The notes beneath the pieces were generated by a model. That model ran no database searches. It was not told the origin of the DNA and worked only from the letters and a program-made list of their open reading frames with translations. A stretch of 64,000 nt of DNA from Culex pipiens pallens (lineage: Eukaryota > Arthropoda > Insecta > Diptera > Culicidae): assembly GCF_016801865.2 (NCBI RefSeq), contig NC_068939.1, forward strand, positions 151,297,132 to 151,361,131. Reading direction: 5' to 3'. Shown piece after piece: positions 47,648 through 57,943 of this stretch. Position 1 is the stretch's first letter; every line of letters starts with the position of its first letter. Position numbers and translations under genes: made by a program.

Positions 47648-48349
47648 AAAATACCATTAATAAATAAGGGTAGATGGGTCAAGCTTGTTAAGCTTAAGAA
47701 ATGTTCGTTAACACCCATAAAAAACTAAAAAAATCAGTCGGATTTTTTTATAATCACCTTATTCCAGGTATTGACTATGATTTTGCCAGAAGTTTTTAAA
47801 AAATCTGGTTTTTTTATCATAAAAAATGATTTTAAAATTATTGTTTTCAGCACGTACTTCTGTAACAGCTAGGTGGGGCAAGACGAAAAATTCATAAAAA
47901 ATAATGTTTATTTGCTAACAATTGAATTGTTATGTACCACTTAGAAACATAAGATTACAATGTATTTAAAACGTTGTTTGGTTTTCAGAAAAGATAATAA
48001 TATCTTACAATTTTTTTAAACGTTTTTACGAAAAACTAACTAATTGCATTGCTAGAAGCAAATACTCATGCTCGAAATATTAAAATTGTAAAAAATACGG
48101 CCGTTCGAGTGGTTGTTTCTTTAGCCGCACCTTCCTCTACATATTTTTTTTTACCAGTTTTGCAACGCTTTTTAAGTGGTGGATAACTTTTTTAAATGGA
48201 GTTTGAAAGTCAGTTTTTTGTTTACTGGACGCTCATTCAGATTCAGAATTTCAAGGGCATTTGTCAAAAGACATTGAAACGCATTGAAAAATAATTAAAA
48301 TTTACAGTCTTATTGAACTTAAACATAACTTAATAAATAAAGATCAATC
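47648..48349. other. AT-rich region 3' of the GTF3C6 gene
   Basis: No gene seen. The 3' end of the minus-strand gene must lie here. No canonical AATAAA (TTTATT on this strand) lies close to its stop apart from the overlapping TTATTTATTA at the start of the 3' region. Confidence 0.4.
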
Positions 48350-49123
48350 TCACATCACCGGCTTGAAGTCACCACCATTAGGGTCGTCCTCCATGTCGCT
48401 CTCGGCCATGTTCAGCGTCGTCAAGGTTCGCCGGACGATCGCCTCGCAGTTGTGCTCCAGATCGATGTGCCTCGGCGGGTATACGCCCTCGGGCAGGTGC
48501 AGATTCAGCGCTTCCTCGTAATTCTGCCGCACAATGTACCGCTCCTTTTCCTTGGACGTGACGTTTTCTATTTCGTCCGGTTCTTCGAGCTCGTCGGTTG
48601 GCTCCGGTTTCACCTTTACGTCGGTAGCCGCCGGTTCCGTTTTAGGCGTCACGAATATCCGCTTCATTTTGAGCACCTTCGAACTCTGCCCGGAGTACTT
48701 GTACAACTTTTCAGGATTTGGACTGTACAGCGGATCGATTGCGGCCTTGCCCTCGGGATCTTCCTCTAGGAACACGTTTGTCCCAATGGCGAAGTCGTAA
48801 GAGCCCTTGTACAGATCGTTGTTGATTTGGACGATGGGATTCTCGGTTTCGATTCCAATCACCTTAACCCGTACGTTGGGATCGATGAGCTCTTCCGTGG
48901 CCAGATACTTCTCAAAGTCAGCAAACACCAGCATCTCTTCTTCGATGTAATCTCCGGGCACATCACTTTCGGCATCGTCGTCGTCCTCATCTTCGTCCCC
49001 TTCCATCTCCTCCTGCTCCATTGCGGATTCATCTTCGTCGTCATCCTCTTCATCGGCCGATGCCTGATCCATACCCGGGACGTAATCCTCATCTTCCTTT
49101 TTCATGTTCGGCACCGGTTCCAT
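48350..49123 (-). CDS. GTF3C6: General transcription factor 3C subunit 6 (TFIIIC tau55/35-like)
   Basis: A single open frame of 257 codons, ATG at 49121-49123 and TGA at 48350-48352. Residues 1-58 are strongly acidic (runs of Asp/Glu). Residues about 60-165 fit the TFIIIC triple-barrel (sub6) domain, starting EEEMLVFADF and including ENPIVQINNDLYKGSYDFAIGTNVFLE. The C-terminal tail is rich in Glu/Pro/Lys and holds a KVKPEPTD sequence of sumoylation-site type. TFIIIC binds the A and B boxes of Pol III genes, and this subunit stabilises the tau A module. The human protein is somewhat shorter. The frame has no intron and no break. An opposite-strand frame of up to 132 codons is a shadow of the acidic repeats. 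Recognised by eye. Confidence 0.85.
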   Translation of the reverse strand: MEPVPNMKKEDEDYVPGMDQASADEEDDDEDESAMEQEEMEGDEDEDDDDAESDVPGDYIEEEMLVFADFEKYLATEELIDPNVRVKVIGIETENPIVQINNDLYKGSYDFAIGTNVFLEEDPEGKAAIDPLYSPNPEKLYKYSGQSSKVLKMKRIFVTPKTEPAATDVKVKPEPTDELEEPDEIENVTSKEKERYIVRQNYEEALNLHLPEGVYPPRHIDLEHNCEAIVRRTLTTLNMAESDMEDDPNGGDFKPVM

Positions 49124-49383
49124 GGTTCTGCTCGATCGCTAAAACTCCCTACGATTTATTTTGGTTTTTGGGGAAATTTCGCACAACTGTCAGCCGGCTT
49201 GAGATTGTTTTGGGATATTTGTTGAAATGTCAAAATTTGGGAAGTTTTCGTCATGCGGCAATCCTCATGGATCAGGGTTTATTCACAAATGACGTAGCAG
49301 TTCTAAATGTACAATAGGGTAAACCCACAACCCACAACCGCCCATGTCAACAAGGGACGGGAAGATTTTTTTTAAATGAATAG

Positions 49384-51185
49384 GGTCCTAAAGCCCTATG
49401 TCAATTTTTATGTACAACGTTAAATAACACGTTTCAAAACCATTTCTGATCACTTTTTTTTCATTTTAATGCTAAAAAATAAAATTGACAAGACAACATT
49501 TTTTGACGGATCAACTATGTTCCCCTTGGAACGAGCTGTCAAGTAGAACATTTTCTGTCAAGAAGGGCCGCGAAGTTAATTGGGTCCTAAAATGAAGCTT
49601 AGATTGCTGATATTATTGTTTACAGCGATAAAGCTTATTTTTCTGAGTACAATGACCCTTTGTACGGCCACAATGAGTTTAAAATTGATTTTTAAATCAA
49701 TTTTGTAAAATTAACCTCGCGGTCCTTCTTGACAGAAAAGTTTCTACTTGACAGCTCGTTCCAAGGGGACCATAGTTGATCCATCGAAAAAATGTTGTCT
49801 TGTCATTATTTTTTTTGCATTAAAATGAAAAAAAAAGTGATCAGAAATGGTTTTTGATCGTGTTTGTACCCAATTTTCTAAACTTGATTAAAAAATCAAT
49901 TTAAATTGGGTACTAAAGCCCTATATCAATTTTTATGTACAATGGTAAAAAACACGATTAAAAACCATTTCTGATCACTTTTTTTTATTTTAATGCAAAA
50001 AAAAAACATCACCCATAATTTTTTTTAGAAATTTTGTTTGGAGCGTAAAACCCTTCTCTCTGGTAACACAGCCTTCGAACCCCTCCCCTCCCCCCCAACT
50101 GCGTTACGTAATAAAAGAACGCACCTTATAATGTTTAAGCAGACAAAAATCAAAATACGAGCGCAACGAGCGCAACCTCCCGTACACGGAATCGGTTGTT
50201 GCGTTTGAAACGGAATACGTAAACGATTCGAATTGCATTCCGTTTCAGAATTCCGATTGAGTTAACTGGGCTGTCAAAGCTACACGCTAACGACAAACCA
50301 CTACATTTTTGTTCGGCGTAACAGATTTTTTCGCGCAACAGAAGAATAGTTGTTCTTTCGCAAAACGTCGACTTGTCAATAATGTTTTTGTTTCTGGCAT
50401 GCCTTTTATCAGGGGATTGGAACTCGTCTGAAAAACTTGTATCATTTTCTCCTTCAAAACGGTGGGCCTCGTTGTGGTAGCTAATCCAAGGAACCAACAG
50501 GTAGCAACAGAAATGTCCGCCCAAAGGTGTGCTGCTAAAAACTTATTATTTTTATCCAATTTTTGAACAAATCATCAACAAATTACAAGTTTGATAGTCA
50601 AACTACACTTAACGAAAGTGCCAAAAATATTCGTAATAACCTTTTGCCTTTTGGTGCCGCTTTGTATTAGTATGTGTGTGGTCGATGTTTGCGGACGTGA
50701 AAATGCCTCACTTTCTTCTGATACAATCGCCATATTGAAATTGCTTGAAGATTCATACCCGTGCTTTTATCGTTCTACACTCAACCCCCGGTGGTTGGTC
50801 ACGTTTTTGTTTGACACTTTTTTAGTTTGTACCCCGTTGGTTGGTCAATTGGGTACTAAAGCCCTATGTAAATTTTTATGTACAATGGTAAAAAACACAA
50901 TTAAAAACCATTCCTGATCATTTTTTTTTTCATTTTAAGGCAAAAAAAATATTGGCAAGACAACATTTTTTCGATGGATCAACTATGGTTCCCTTAGAAA
51001 GAGCTGTCAAGTAGGACCTTTTCTGTCGAAAAGGACCGCGAGGTTCATTTTTCAAAATTGATTTAAAAATCCATTTTAAACTCTTTGTGGTCGTACAAAG
51101 GGTCATTGTACTCAGAAAAATAAGCTTTATCGTTGTAAACAATAATATCAGCAATCTAAGCTTCATTTTAGGACCCAATTTCAAA
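49384..51185. repeat. Cluster of palindromic repeat copies (TAAAGCCCTATGT family)
   Basis: At 49384-49880 two arms (CCATTTCTGATCACTTTTTT and its inverse) surround a core with GAAGCTTAGATTGCTGATAT. A second left arm starts at 49905. A third copy at 50846-51180 carries the same core in opposite orientation. Between the copies, 50150-50560 has a complex non-repetitive stretch without a supported gene. No transposase seen. Confidence 0.65.
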
Positions 51186-51629
51186 CTAAAATGTCAAATC
51201 TAACTGTCACTTTTTTCACAGCGCTCACGCACACTATCAAAACAAACGTTTGTTAGTGTGTAAAAGGGGTGTCAAACTAAAAAGAGACCCCGTTCGTTTG
51301 ACAACAGTTGATGTCAATTCATCGGGCTTTGAATATACTTTAAAATTCACTTAGGGCTTTAGTCACGGCTTTAGGACCCCATTCCGGCAAGAGTTTCAAT
51401 AAAACTCGTCAATAAACTAGGGGGTGGACATATAGATTAATAGATCATTAAAACATTAACATAGATAGTTAAAGTATTGATATTTCGTTAATTTATTGAC
51501 GCAAATCCACCTTTTCATTTTCACCGTTTTGACAAACCTTGGTTTCCCACCCTAATTCTAGTTTGATACTAAAATATCGTCGTCTAAGATCTGGTGGAAT
51601 TGTATTTGATGTATTTCTTTCATTTTCAG

Positions 51630-51757
51630 GTTATGTTACGCTCGGTGTTCTGGGCAAAGATGCGCCCGAAGTAGGAGTGGTTAAGCGACACATCAGGAGG
51701 GTCCTGGACGACAATCCCAACCTAGCCACGGACAGTGCCGGCTGGAAGATCCCGTGA
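51630..51757 (+). pseudogene. Orphan captured exon, product not recognised
   Basis: TTTCATTTTCAG precedes a phase-1 exon-like frame of about 42 codons (GYVTLGVLGKDAPEVGVVKR and then a basic, Asn-rich stretch ending in GWKIP), closed by TGA at 51755-51757. Composition changes sharply from AT-rich to protein-like at the splice site. The same frame stays open after the TGA straight into the SLC33A1-like segment. It may be the end of a separate captured gene, or the N-terminal part of the next one with a CGA-to-TGA change. I do not recognise the family. Confidence 0.4.
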
Positions 51758-52670
51758 TTCAACAAACCTGCAAATGGGACCAGCACCAGCAAGAAACTGA
51801 ACCCGATGGGTGTTCAGAAGCGGCACGCGGAGGAGGAGCAGCTTCTGGTGGCCAAACGAACCAATGCCGGCGTTGTCCATGAAGAGGGCAAACACGATCG
51901 GAGCGATCTGCGCTGCGACTGGGGCAACATTGCCATCCTATTCTTTCTGTACCTGCTGCAGGGCATTCCAATCGGGCTGGCGGCGGCCATCCCGATGATG
52001 TTGCAGAATCGCGGCGCCAGCTACAAACAACAGGTGCGAGTTGATGGTTGGGCCGGTGATGCGTCTTATCTCGATGGGGTTGATATGAGATGAGTTCATC
52101 ACGGGCATTACGCGTCGCGATAACAATTGTTAAACATTTCAGGCCGACTTCAACAGTGGGCTGCTGTGGGCGCCGATCGTCGACTCGCTGTACATGTCGC
52201 GCTTTAGCCGGCGCAGTACCTGATCGGGTTGTTTATGCTGATCCTCAGCCTGCACGTGAATCGCTGGCTGGGAAACTCCGAGGGAGATGAAGTGGTGTCC
52301 TACATCGCGGCTAACATTCCCATCCTGACGGGGATCTTTTTCGCGCTGAACTCGTCGCCACGTAGGACATTGCCGTCAACGGGTGGGCGCTGACGATGCT
52401 GAAGCGTTGCAATTTAGGTCAAAGTCATCCCCTACCAAATCGCCCTGACGATGCTCGCCGCGGCCGTCGTCTGGTTCACCCCGGCCATGATCTACGACCA
52501 CCACGTTCCGTACTACTTCTCTCCGATCCGATGCGGTGATGGCGTTCTTTGCGCGAATTAGCGACCCGGCCGTCGACGGAACGTACATGGCACTGCTCAA
52601 CACGCTAAGCAATCTGGGCGGAAACTGGCCCATCACCGTGGTGCTGTGGAATGTCGACGTGCTGACGTAG
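51758..52670 (+). pseudogene. Decayed acetyl-CoA transporter (SLC33A1/AT-1) fragment
   Basis: The first open part ends at residues LFFLYLLQGIPIGLAAAIPM and then a short tail, the first membrane helix of SLC33A1. A 109-bp intron (52034-52142, donor GTGCGA, acceptor TTTCAG) is retained, so this is not a processed copy. Downstream, recognisable pieces appear in shifting frames: LLWAPIVDSLY, AQYLIGLFMLILSLHVNRWL, an Ala-Thr-stop-Asp-Ile-Ala-Val segment with TAG at 52363-52365 where the family has Gln, then after a large internal gap SDPAVDGTYMALLNTLSNLG with a final TAG at 52668-52670. Several deletions and frameshifts make a functional transporter impossible. The family moves acetyl-CoA into the ER lumen. 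Confidence 0.8.
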
Positions 52671-52725
52671 CCGCTACTGCTGGTAAGGAGGGGAAGAAGG
52701 AGGAACCGCATACGGCCGGCAACCA

Positions 52726-53514
52726 GTGGCGACAGGGCAGTGGCCGGAGCCGGAGTACGCGTATGCGACTCGGTTTGGACTGTTGCTGCAGTCCAGTCGG
52801 TTGTGTTTCATGAAAAGCAGGGGCAGGTGGCGTCGGAAGACGCAGAAAACGAGCAAGTTTCTGAGCTTGACGGATCGAATCGGGCAGACGATGGGTTGGA
52901 CCGAGCAGATTAAGGCTACGCCGTCGCTGATCAACCGATCCATCGTGAGTGAAGCCGTTGATGAACTTCCGGAGCATTTGCTAACGAAGCCGATTCAGCA
53001 GAAAAACATTACGACTCGGCAGCAGAGGCTGGCTCAACCGACTAAGCAACCGTTCACGATGAACAAGCTCTATCCGCAGCACAAGCGGCTCTCGATCAAG
53101 CGATCCCTCCGGTGCCGCCAGTGCGACCACAACGTGACCAACCAGGACCAATTGAGAGGCTATCCTGCTGCTGAAGCTAATCAATCCAACCATCAACGAC
53201 ATGATCATCACAATAATGGAACTTCCAACCGACGAGGAGGGACGTTCCATGATTGAAGAGCTCAATCTGTCCGTGGAGACGACCATCTCATCGTCGTCCT
53301 CTTTGCTGACGCTGACGGTGGCGGGGTTGATTGGAGTACGAGTAGTTTGGCCTCGAAGCAGGCGGCACTGCTGGGGGACCCGCGGATGGTGCAGCAGAGC
53401 GTCAACGGAACGTTCAGGCTGCACTTTTTCAACCAGAACCGACCGGTTAGTGGGATACTTTCCAACGAAGCATCCATCGCGATCGCGGCGTTCAAATTGT
53501 TCACTACCGAATAG
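52726..53514 (+). pseudogene. Decayed dynactin subunit 4 (p62) fragment
   Basis: An open stretch to about 53158 reads a DCTN4-like middle region: LTDRIGQTMGW, then a basic segment ending PQHKRLSIKRSLRCRQCDHN, which carries a CxxC pair of the kind found in p62. After that the frame shifts to one with LINPTINDMIITIMELP and then to another ending at TAG 53512-53514. The N-terminal zinc module and C-terminal domain are missing or unrecognisable. p62 sits at the pointed end of dynactin. The piece lies directly after the SLC33A1 relic on the same strand, inside the hAT-like unit. Confidence 0.65.
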
Positions 53515-53657
53515 CAGGCAAAGAAAAAAGCCAGAACGAAAAATTGAAGAAATACAGATTTTGAGTTTATTCAGTTTTATTCGTAAATAAAGAAATGTAT
53601 TCGCTTTTTATTAATGAGCTAATAAAAAAAGGGGTGAGGAGGGGTATGTTTTCATGT

Positions 53658-53880
53658 TCATTCTGTAACAGGCCTTGTACACCTTGGTAAGAACGCTAGC
53701 GATGATGGGACATTTTGAGAAAAATAAACTGCAACTTTCATAATGATAGCCTCGATTTCATTAGCCAAAGTCGTGATGAAGGAACTTCCCATGACTGAGC
53801 CATATTGATGTGTAGTTCTGAGTGCCCGGGGTTCTGAAGACAATTCCTCAGAAGCCACAGCAAAAGTCCAGCCGGGGATG
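53658..53880 (-). pseudogene. Possible third captured fragment, unrecognised
   Basis: On the minus strand a splice-acceptor-like CCCTTTTCCAG precedes a 74-codon open stretch ending in TGA (53658-53660). It contains a moderately protein-like segment with SVMGSSFITTLANEIEAIIM. No domain is recognised and it may be chance. Confidence 0.25.
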
Positions 53881-54268
53881 CTGGAAAAGGGGAAGAAATT
53901 GTGGGGAAATGAAATAAAATACGAAATAAATACAAGTTTTCCCTGTTCCGTCCTCCTTTTTTGATAGAAAAATCTTCTCCTTCAGGCGGCCCCGTCCACG
54001 CACACAGATTCGGCACACAGATTCCGTTGATTCCGGATAAAATCCGTATTTAACTTTATTTTCCGCTACAGTATTTAAACCTAAAAAATCGCGGGTCAGG
54101 CAAGCACATGTTTTTGTTTATCAGCTGTCAAATTGAACCGAGATTTATAATACACGGTGGGAACGACAGCTAAACTATTTGTCAGTCTATTGATAAAATA
54201 TCAAAACCCTCGTCAATAGTTTAACGAATAATAAAAACATTAATTCTGTCCAACCCCTAGTCAATAAA

Positions 54269-54976
54269 TAAAATTTAAAAAAAAATAACTTAATTTAATT
54301 TAATTATGTATTTTTTTTTCTCAGTGTCAATCCGCTGTCAAACACACAAAATCTACGTCCTTTCCGCCCGACCCCGCTCTCGTGGATGCTTTTCGCGATC
54401 TGCCATCGATTTCACATAAAAAATAAAGAAGAGAAGAAAAAAAAATGTTGCAGTGAGTGTGTGTGCGTACGCGCGGACGAAAGACGACGACGGAACGGGG
54501 CCCTCCGCAGCAGCAGCAGCAAATAAGAAAATACGCGAAAAAGATTAACCCAGGCCACCTTTCCGCGGTGCAAACGATTCGCGGAAAACGGTGCCGGAAC
54601 ACGGCGACGGTGTTGGTGGATCCCGTGCGAGTGTCAGAGAAGTGTCGCCGCGCGAGTGTTGTGCGGAAACCTTGACGCAGGAGGAGGAGAAAGAGCTGAA
54701 GGTTGTGTGGTGCTGTGCCGAGTTCGTCGGGATTGGGCCGTCCGATGGGTTGGTGAGGGTGGTTACACCCTGGTCCAGTATCCCGTGCGGGGATTAAAGC
54801 GAGTTCCGGAACTGGGAAATAAATCCCTCAGTGCCTGCTACGATTTTGGCCTTCGCCACCCCTCCCTGGCTGTCATCGAACGGGGGCCTTGTGTCAAAAA
54901 CGAAGAAAACAAGAGAAGGAAAATTGCAGTGGAACCAATCGCGGAACGGTTTTAGGAGCAGACTTGCGGCGTTAAA
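54269..54976 (+). other. 5' flank and probable 5' UTR of hep
   Basis: From about 54330 the sequence becomes GC-rich and precedes the ATG at 54977. An upstream ATG at 54386 opens a 46-codon uORF ending at 54524-54526, and a tiny ATG-GGT-TGG-TGA uORF lies at about 54745. Neither has known function. No clear TATA box is visible; the start site cannot be placed. Confidence 0.4.
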
Positions 54977-55051
54977 ATGTCCAGCCCCGGTTCGATACGG
55001 AACCGCATCAACAAGATTGAGGCCGAACTGCTGCCGGGACAATCGGCAGCC

Positions 55052-55083
<32 letters not shown>

Positions 55084-55211
55084 GCCGCAACAACCTTCGA
55101 TGTTTGTTCCCCCACTGCAGCGTCCCTGGGGGACACCGCCAACGCCGCCGACCCTCAACTTTGACCGCACGCAACGCGGTGGCAGCGGCGGATTCGGTTC
55201 CGGACGAGGAC
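54977..55211 (+). CDS. hep: hep/MKK7 exon 1: N-terminal tail with poly-Gln
   Basis: Starts at the ATG at 54977 (context AAAATGTCC) and ends at donor GTAAGT after 78 codons plus one base. It holds a short amphipathic-looking segment (RNRINKIEAELL, residues about 8-19) that could act like the MKK7 N-terminal docking region. A Gln-rich tract of about 10 Gln follows, then a Pro-rich segment and a GGSGGFGSGRGR tail. Phase 1 matches exon 2, where the codon becomes Arg. Poly-Gln length is likely polymorphic. Confidence 0.8.
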
Positions 55212-55275
55212 GTAAGTGGATTGGGGAGTTCCTAAGGGAGGATGATTTGTGCAGTTATCAATAATGCTTTTTCAG

Positions 55276-55907
55276 GACCAAACCTGGACATTCGGATACC
55301 ACCGAGCGGCACCTGGCGGCCCGAGTCGGAGATGCGCTTCCAGTCGATCATGGAGAAAAGCGGCATGCTGAAGATCAACGACCAAATCTACAAGACCTCG
55401 CTCGCGGACATGCAGGAAATGGGTGAACTGGGCAGCGGAACCAGTGGTCACGTGGTCAAGATGTGCCACAAGCCGAGCAATACGGTGATCGCGGTGAAGC
55501 AGATGCGCCGCACGGGTAACGACGAGGAGAACAAGCGAATCATCATGGATCTGGACGTGGTGCTCAAGTCGGAAAAGTGCCGTTACATCGTCAAGTGTCT
55601 CGGCTGCTTCATCACCGACGCCGACGTGTGGATCTGCATGGAGCTGATGACGACCTGTTTCGACAAGCTGCAGAAAAAGTACAAGAAACCAATTCCCGAG
55701 CAGATCCTGGGCAAGGTGACGGTGGCCACGGTGACGGCGCTTGCCTATCTCAAGGACCAGCACAACGTGATCCATCGGGACGTGAAGCCGTCGAATATAC
55801 TGATCGACGACCGGGGGAACATTAAGCTCTGCGACTTTGGCATCAGTGGCCGGCTAGTGGACTCCAACGCCAAAACAAGATCCGCCGGGTGCGCCGCGTA
55901 CATGGCG
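55276..55907 (+). CDS. hep: hep/MKK7 exon 2: kinase N-lobe and catalytic loop
   Basis: Acceptor TTTTTCAG, donor GTAAGT, phase 1 in and 0 out. Numbered from the exon 1 Met, the Gly-rich loop GSGTSG starts near 131, the VAIK-type Lys is near 153, HRDVKPSN spans about 245-252 and DFGISG about 265-270. The activation segment has Ser275 and Thr279 in the S-x-A-K-T pattern of MKK7, followed by AGCAAYMA. This dual-specificity kinase phosphorylates JNK (basket) on Thr and Tyr. All key catalytic residues are present, so the enzyme should be active. The residue pattern matches the MKK7/hemipterous group rather than MKK4. Confidence 0.92.
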
Positions 55908-55972
55908 GTAAGTTTTTCCTTAACCTCATTAAAGTTTCACATCGCTAAACGTATTTGTCTACTTCTTTTCAG

Positions 55973-56439
55973 CCCGAACGAATAGACCCGGCCAAGTCCC
56001 GGTACGACATCCGGGCGGACGTTTGGTCGCTGGGAATCACCCTGGTCGAGCTGGCGACCGCCCTTTTCCCCTACCGGGGTTGCAAAACCGACTTCGAAGT
56101 TCTCACCAAAGTGCTCACATCCAGCCCGCCTCGCCTCCCCGAGGACCAGTCGTTCAGCCCCGAGTTCCGCGACTTTGTCCAGCGCTGCCTGCAGAAGGAT
56201 TTCGAGGCGCGACCAAAGTATCCCGAACTGCTGAAGCATCGCTTCCTGCAGCAAGCCGAAAAGGACACCAGCACCGACGTGGCCGGTTGGTTCCGCAGCG
56301 TGGCCGTCGGCTGTGGCATTCAGCTGACCTCGCCGCCGCAGCTGTTGGCGAACGCCGTTGGGCCAGGATTTGCCTCCTCCAGCTCGCTGAACTCCGTCAG
56401 CATTCAGAGGCCTTCTTCTTCGGCGTCGGATCAAAATAG
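55973..56439 (+). CDS. hep: hep/MKK7 exon 3: kinase C-lobe and start of C-terminal tail
   Basis: Acceptor CTTCTTTTCAG, phase 0 in. It begins PERIDPAK (completing the APE motif) and contains DIRADVWSLGITLVELATA, the GCKTDFEVLTKVL segment, the final helix and the DVAGWFRSVA segment typical of MKK7. A Ser-rich tail begins afterwards. The exon ends at GTACGA with phase 2 out (the window so far encodes 444 codons plus 2 bases). Without splicing here the frame stops at 56471-56473. A good acceptor at 56630-56640 would give a very short ending (codons SVQNDPLEH then TAA), so an alternative short isoform is possible. Long C-terminal tails are known for fly hep. Confidence 0.9.
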
Positions 56440-57078
56440 GTACGATTGCGCAGTGCATGTGCGTTCCCGTTAGCATGACGATTTTTCTTAAACTTACTTT
56501 TCCTAATTTTTCCCTTCTTTTATAACTTGTTTTCCTTGCTGCGTTTAACTTTCTTTTTGCAACGTTTTACCTAACGAGTTCCGAGTCACAGAACACCGTG
56601 CTTAGCCTGTCGAATTTTTCAATTTCTAAACCTGTTTCAGCGTTCAAAACGACCCTCTTGAGCACTAATCGATTAACTCGAGCTTTCATTCTAACAAAAC
56701 GCGCGCGCGCTCGCGTGGTCATCCCAAGAAGAAATTTCTGTTTGACCATTAAGCAGTTTTTACCTCAACAGTATAAATATTTCTTGAATTTCTTTACTAT
56801 GCTGGATTTCTCCGGCAAATTGTCGCAATCGTTGAGTTTAAAACCTCATTATGTGAATCTTTCAATGCCCAACACTTTTAAGATCCCTAAAACTCGATTT
56901 CAATCCTGGATTACAAAAAAAAAGTGTCCACGTGGTTTATGGATGGTCCCAAAACGCGTTTTGTAGATCTGAACAAAACCTCCAAATGGCTTTTATAAGA
57001 ATGCAAAAATGTGGCGTCGAGAAAACGACAAATTAGAAAAACGTAAAGCATCGCGTAAAAAGTCAAGGTGTCTCTGTA
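56440..57078. other. Region 3' of hep exon 3 (intron or alternative end)
   Basis: CCTGTTTCAG at 56631-56640 is a candidate acceptor for a terminal exon. A CGCGCGCGCG run lies at about 56700-56711. A plus-strand frame at 56598-56966 has no recognised domain. Confidence 0.35.
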
Positions 57079-57308
57079 CACTCAACTCGATTTTCCGAAA
57101 GCCTCGGAAAAATTTCACTTCGGATAATCAAAACTTCGGATAATCGAATCACAAATAAAAATTTTTTTACTGTCTTATTTTTAATTGTCGAGCCTAAGCG
57201 TGACCCCTAAACTGCCCATGTTCGCATTAATGTCCCATATGCAAAAACAGCATGATGAGAAAAACGCATTTGACGTTTGTCCCACACATATGGCTTCGTG
57301 TTAAGGTG
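57079..57308. mobile_element. pogo-like MITE copy 5 with a CTGCCC element at the same site as copy 4
   Basis: CACTCAACTCGATTTTCCG is a decayed left TIR (TA before it). The internal order matches copy 1 up to CCCCTAAA, then CTGCCCATGTTCGCATTAAT starts at 57212. The CTGCCC copy breaks after GTGTTAAG (about 57305), so both elements are truncated on the right. Confidence 0.65.
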
Positions 57309-57943
57309 CAAGTAAATGTGGGGGATTTTCGAACATGGTAAGGTTTTTTCTCAAATCTTATTACATGCAAAATTCAAGTACTCTTTGCTGAACATTTTGC
57401 ACTAAAAAAGTTTTTGAAATTTTTTTGTAATGCCGGGAAACTCTCTTTGACAACTTTGACTCAAAATATCTCCTAATAGTTGTTAGAAAAGGTACCTTTT
57501 TTACGACATACGAAATTCGAGCAACTCATCCTCTACATTTTGTTCTTTGGGACCAAATCTCTAGGATGAATAGGTTTTGAGAAAATCTCCTAGACAAATG
57601 CAAACTTTTGAAAATTTGCATCATTTTTGGTGTTTGTTTGTTTGTGTGTGCGCGCATCTCATGGCCTGCCTCCAACGCGCGTTCACAGCCGCCCGCCGGC
57701 AGCGCACCTCGCTGGTCAGCAGGAGTGTTGTTGTTCAAGCCATGCGTGACTTTACTGATGTTGCGCGGTGGGAGAAGTTTGGTGATAAATTAATAAAAAA
57801 AAATTTCGTTTTTGTTTCTTTTGATAGATTATGATGTAGTATGTTGTATAGTATATTTTTTTTAATGTTTTGCGCATGTGGTGTGGCCAGCCAAACAAAT
57901 GGTTATGATTTCTAAGCGCTTTGGATGAAAAAGCATGGGAGCA
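57309..57943. other. Mixed sequence before the satellite
   Basis: AT-rich to about 57600. A GC-richer block at 57640-57790 keeps several frames open but has no recognisable domain. No gene called. Confidence 0.35.

Larger units (their letters stand above)
51417..54260. mobile_element. hAT-like 2.84-kb element carrying host gene fragments
   Basis: Left end CTAGGGGGTGGACA and inverse right end CTAGGGGTTGGACA match at 13 of 14 bases. A perfect 8-bp duplication TCAATAAA flanks the unit (51409-51416 and 54261-54268). Eight-base target duplications with short C/T-A-G-G-G termini are typical of the hAT superfamily. Inside are an orphan exon, a decayed SLC33A1 fragment with an intron, a decayed DCTN4 fragment and perhaps a minus-strand piece. 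No transposase domain is recognised, so movement would need help in trans. The arrangement resembles Pack-type (transduplicating) elements. Confidence 0.7.

Noticed and set aside
48452..49317. Plus-strand frames opposite GTF3C6
   Set aside because: Shadows of the acidic coding sequence; no independent start or family resemblance.
51806..52093. Intact acetyl-CoA transporter gene
   Set aside because: Only the first segment is intact. Downstream pieces need several frame changes, contain a TAG and lack a large middle part.
55272..56476. Minus-strand frames opposite hep
   Set aside because: Codon-bias shadows of the kinase exons.
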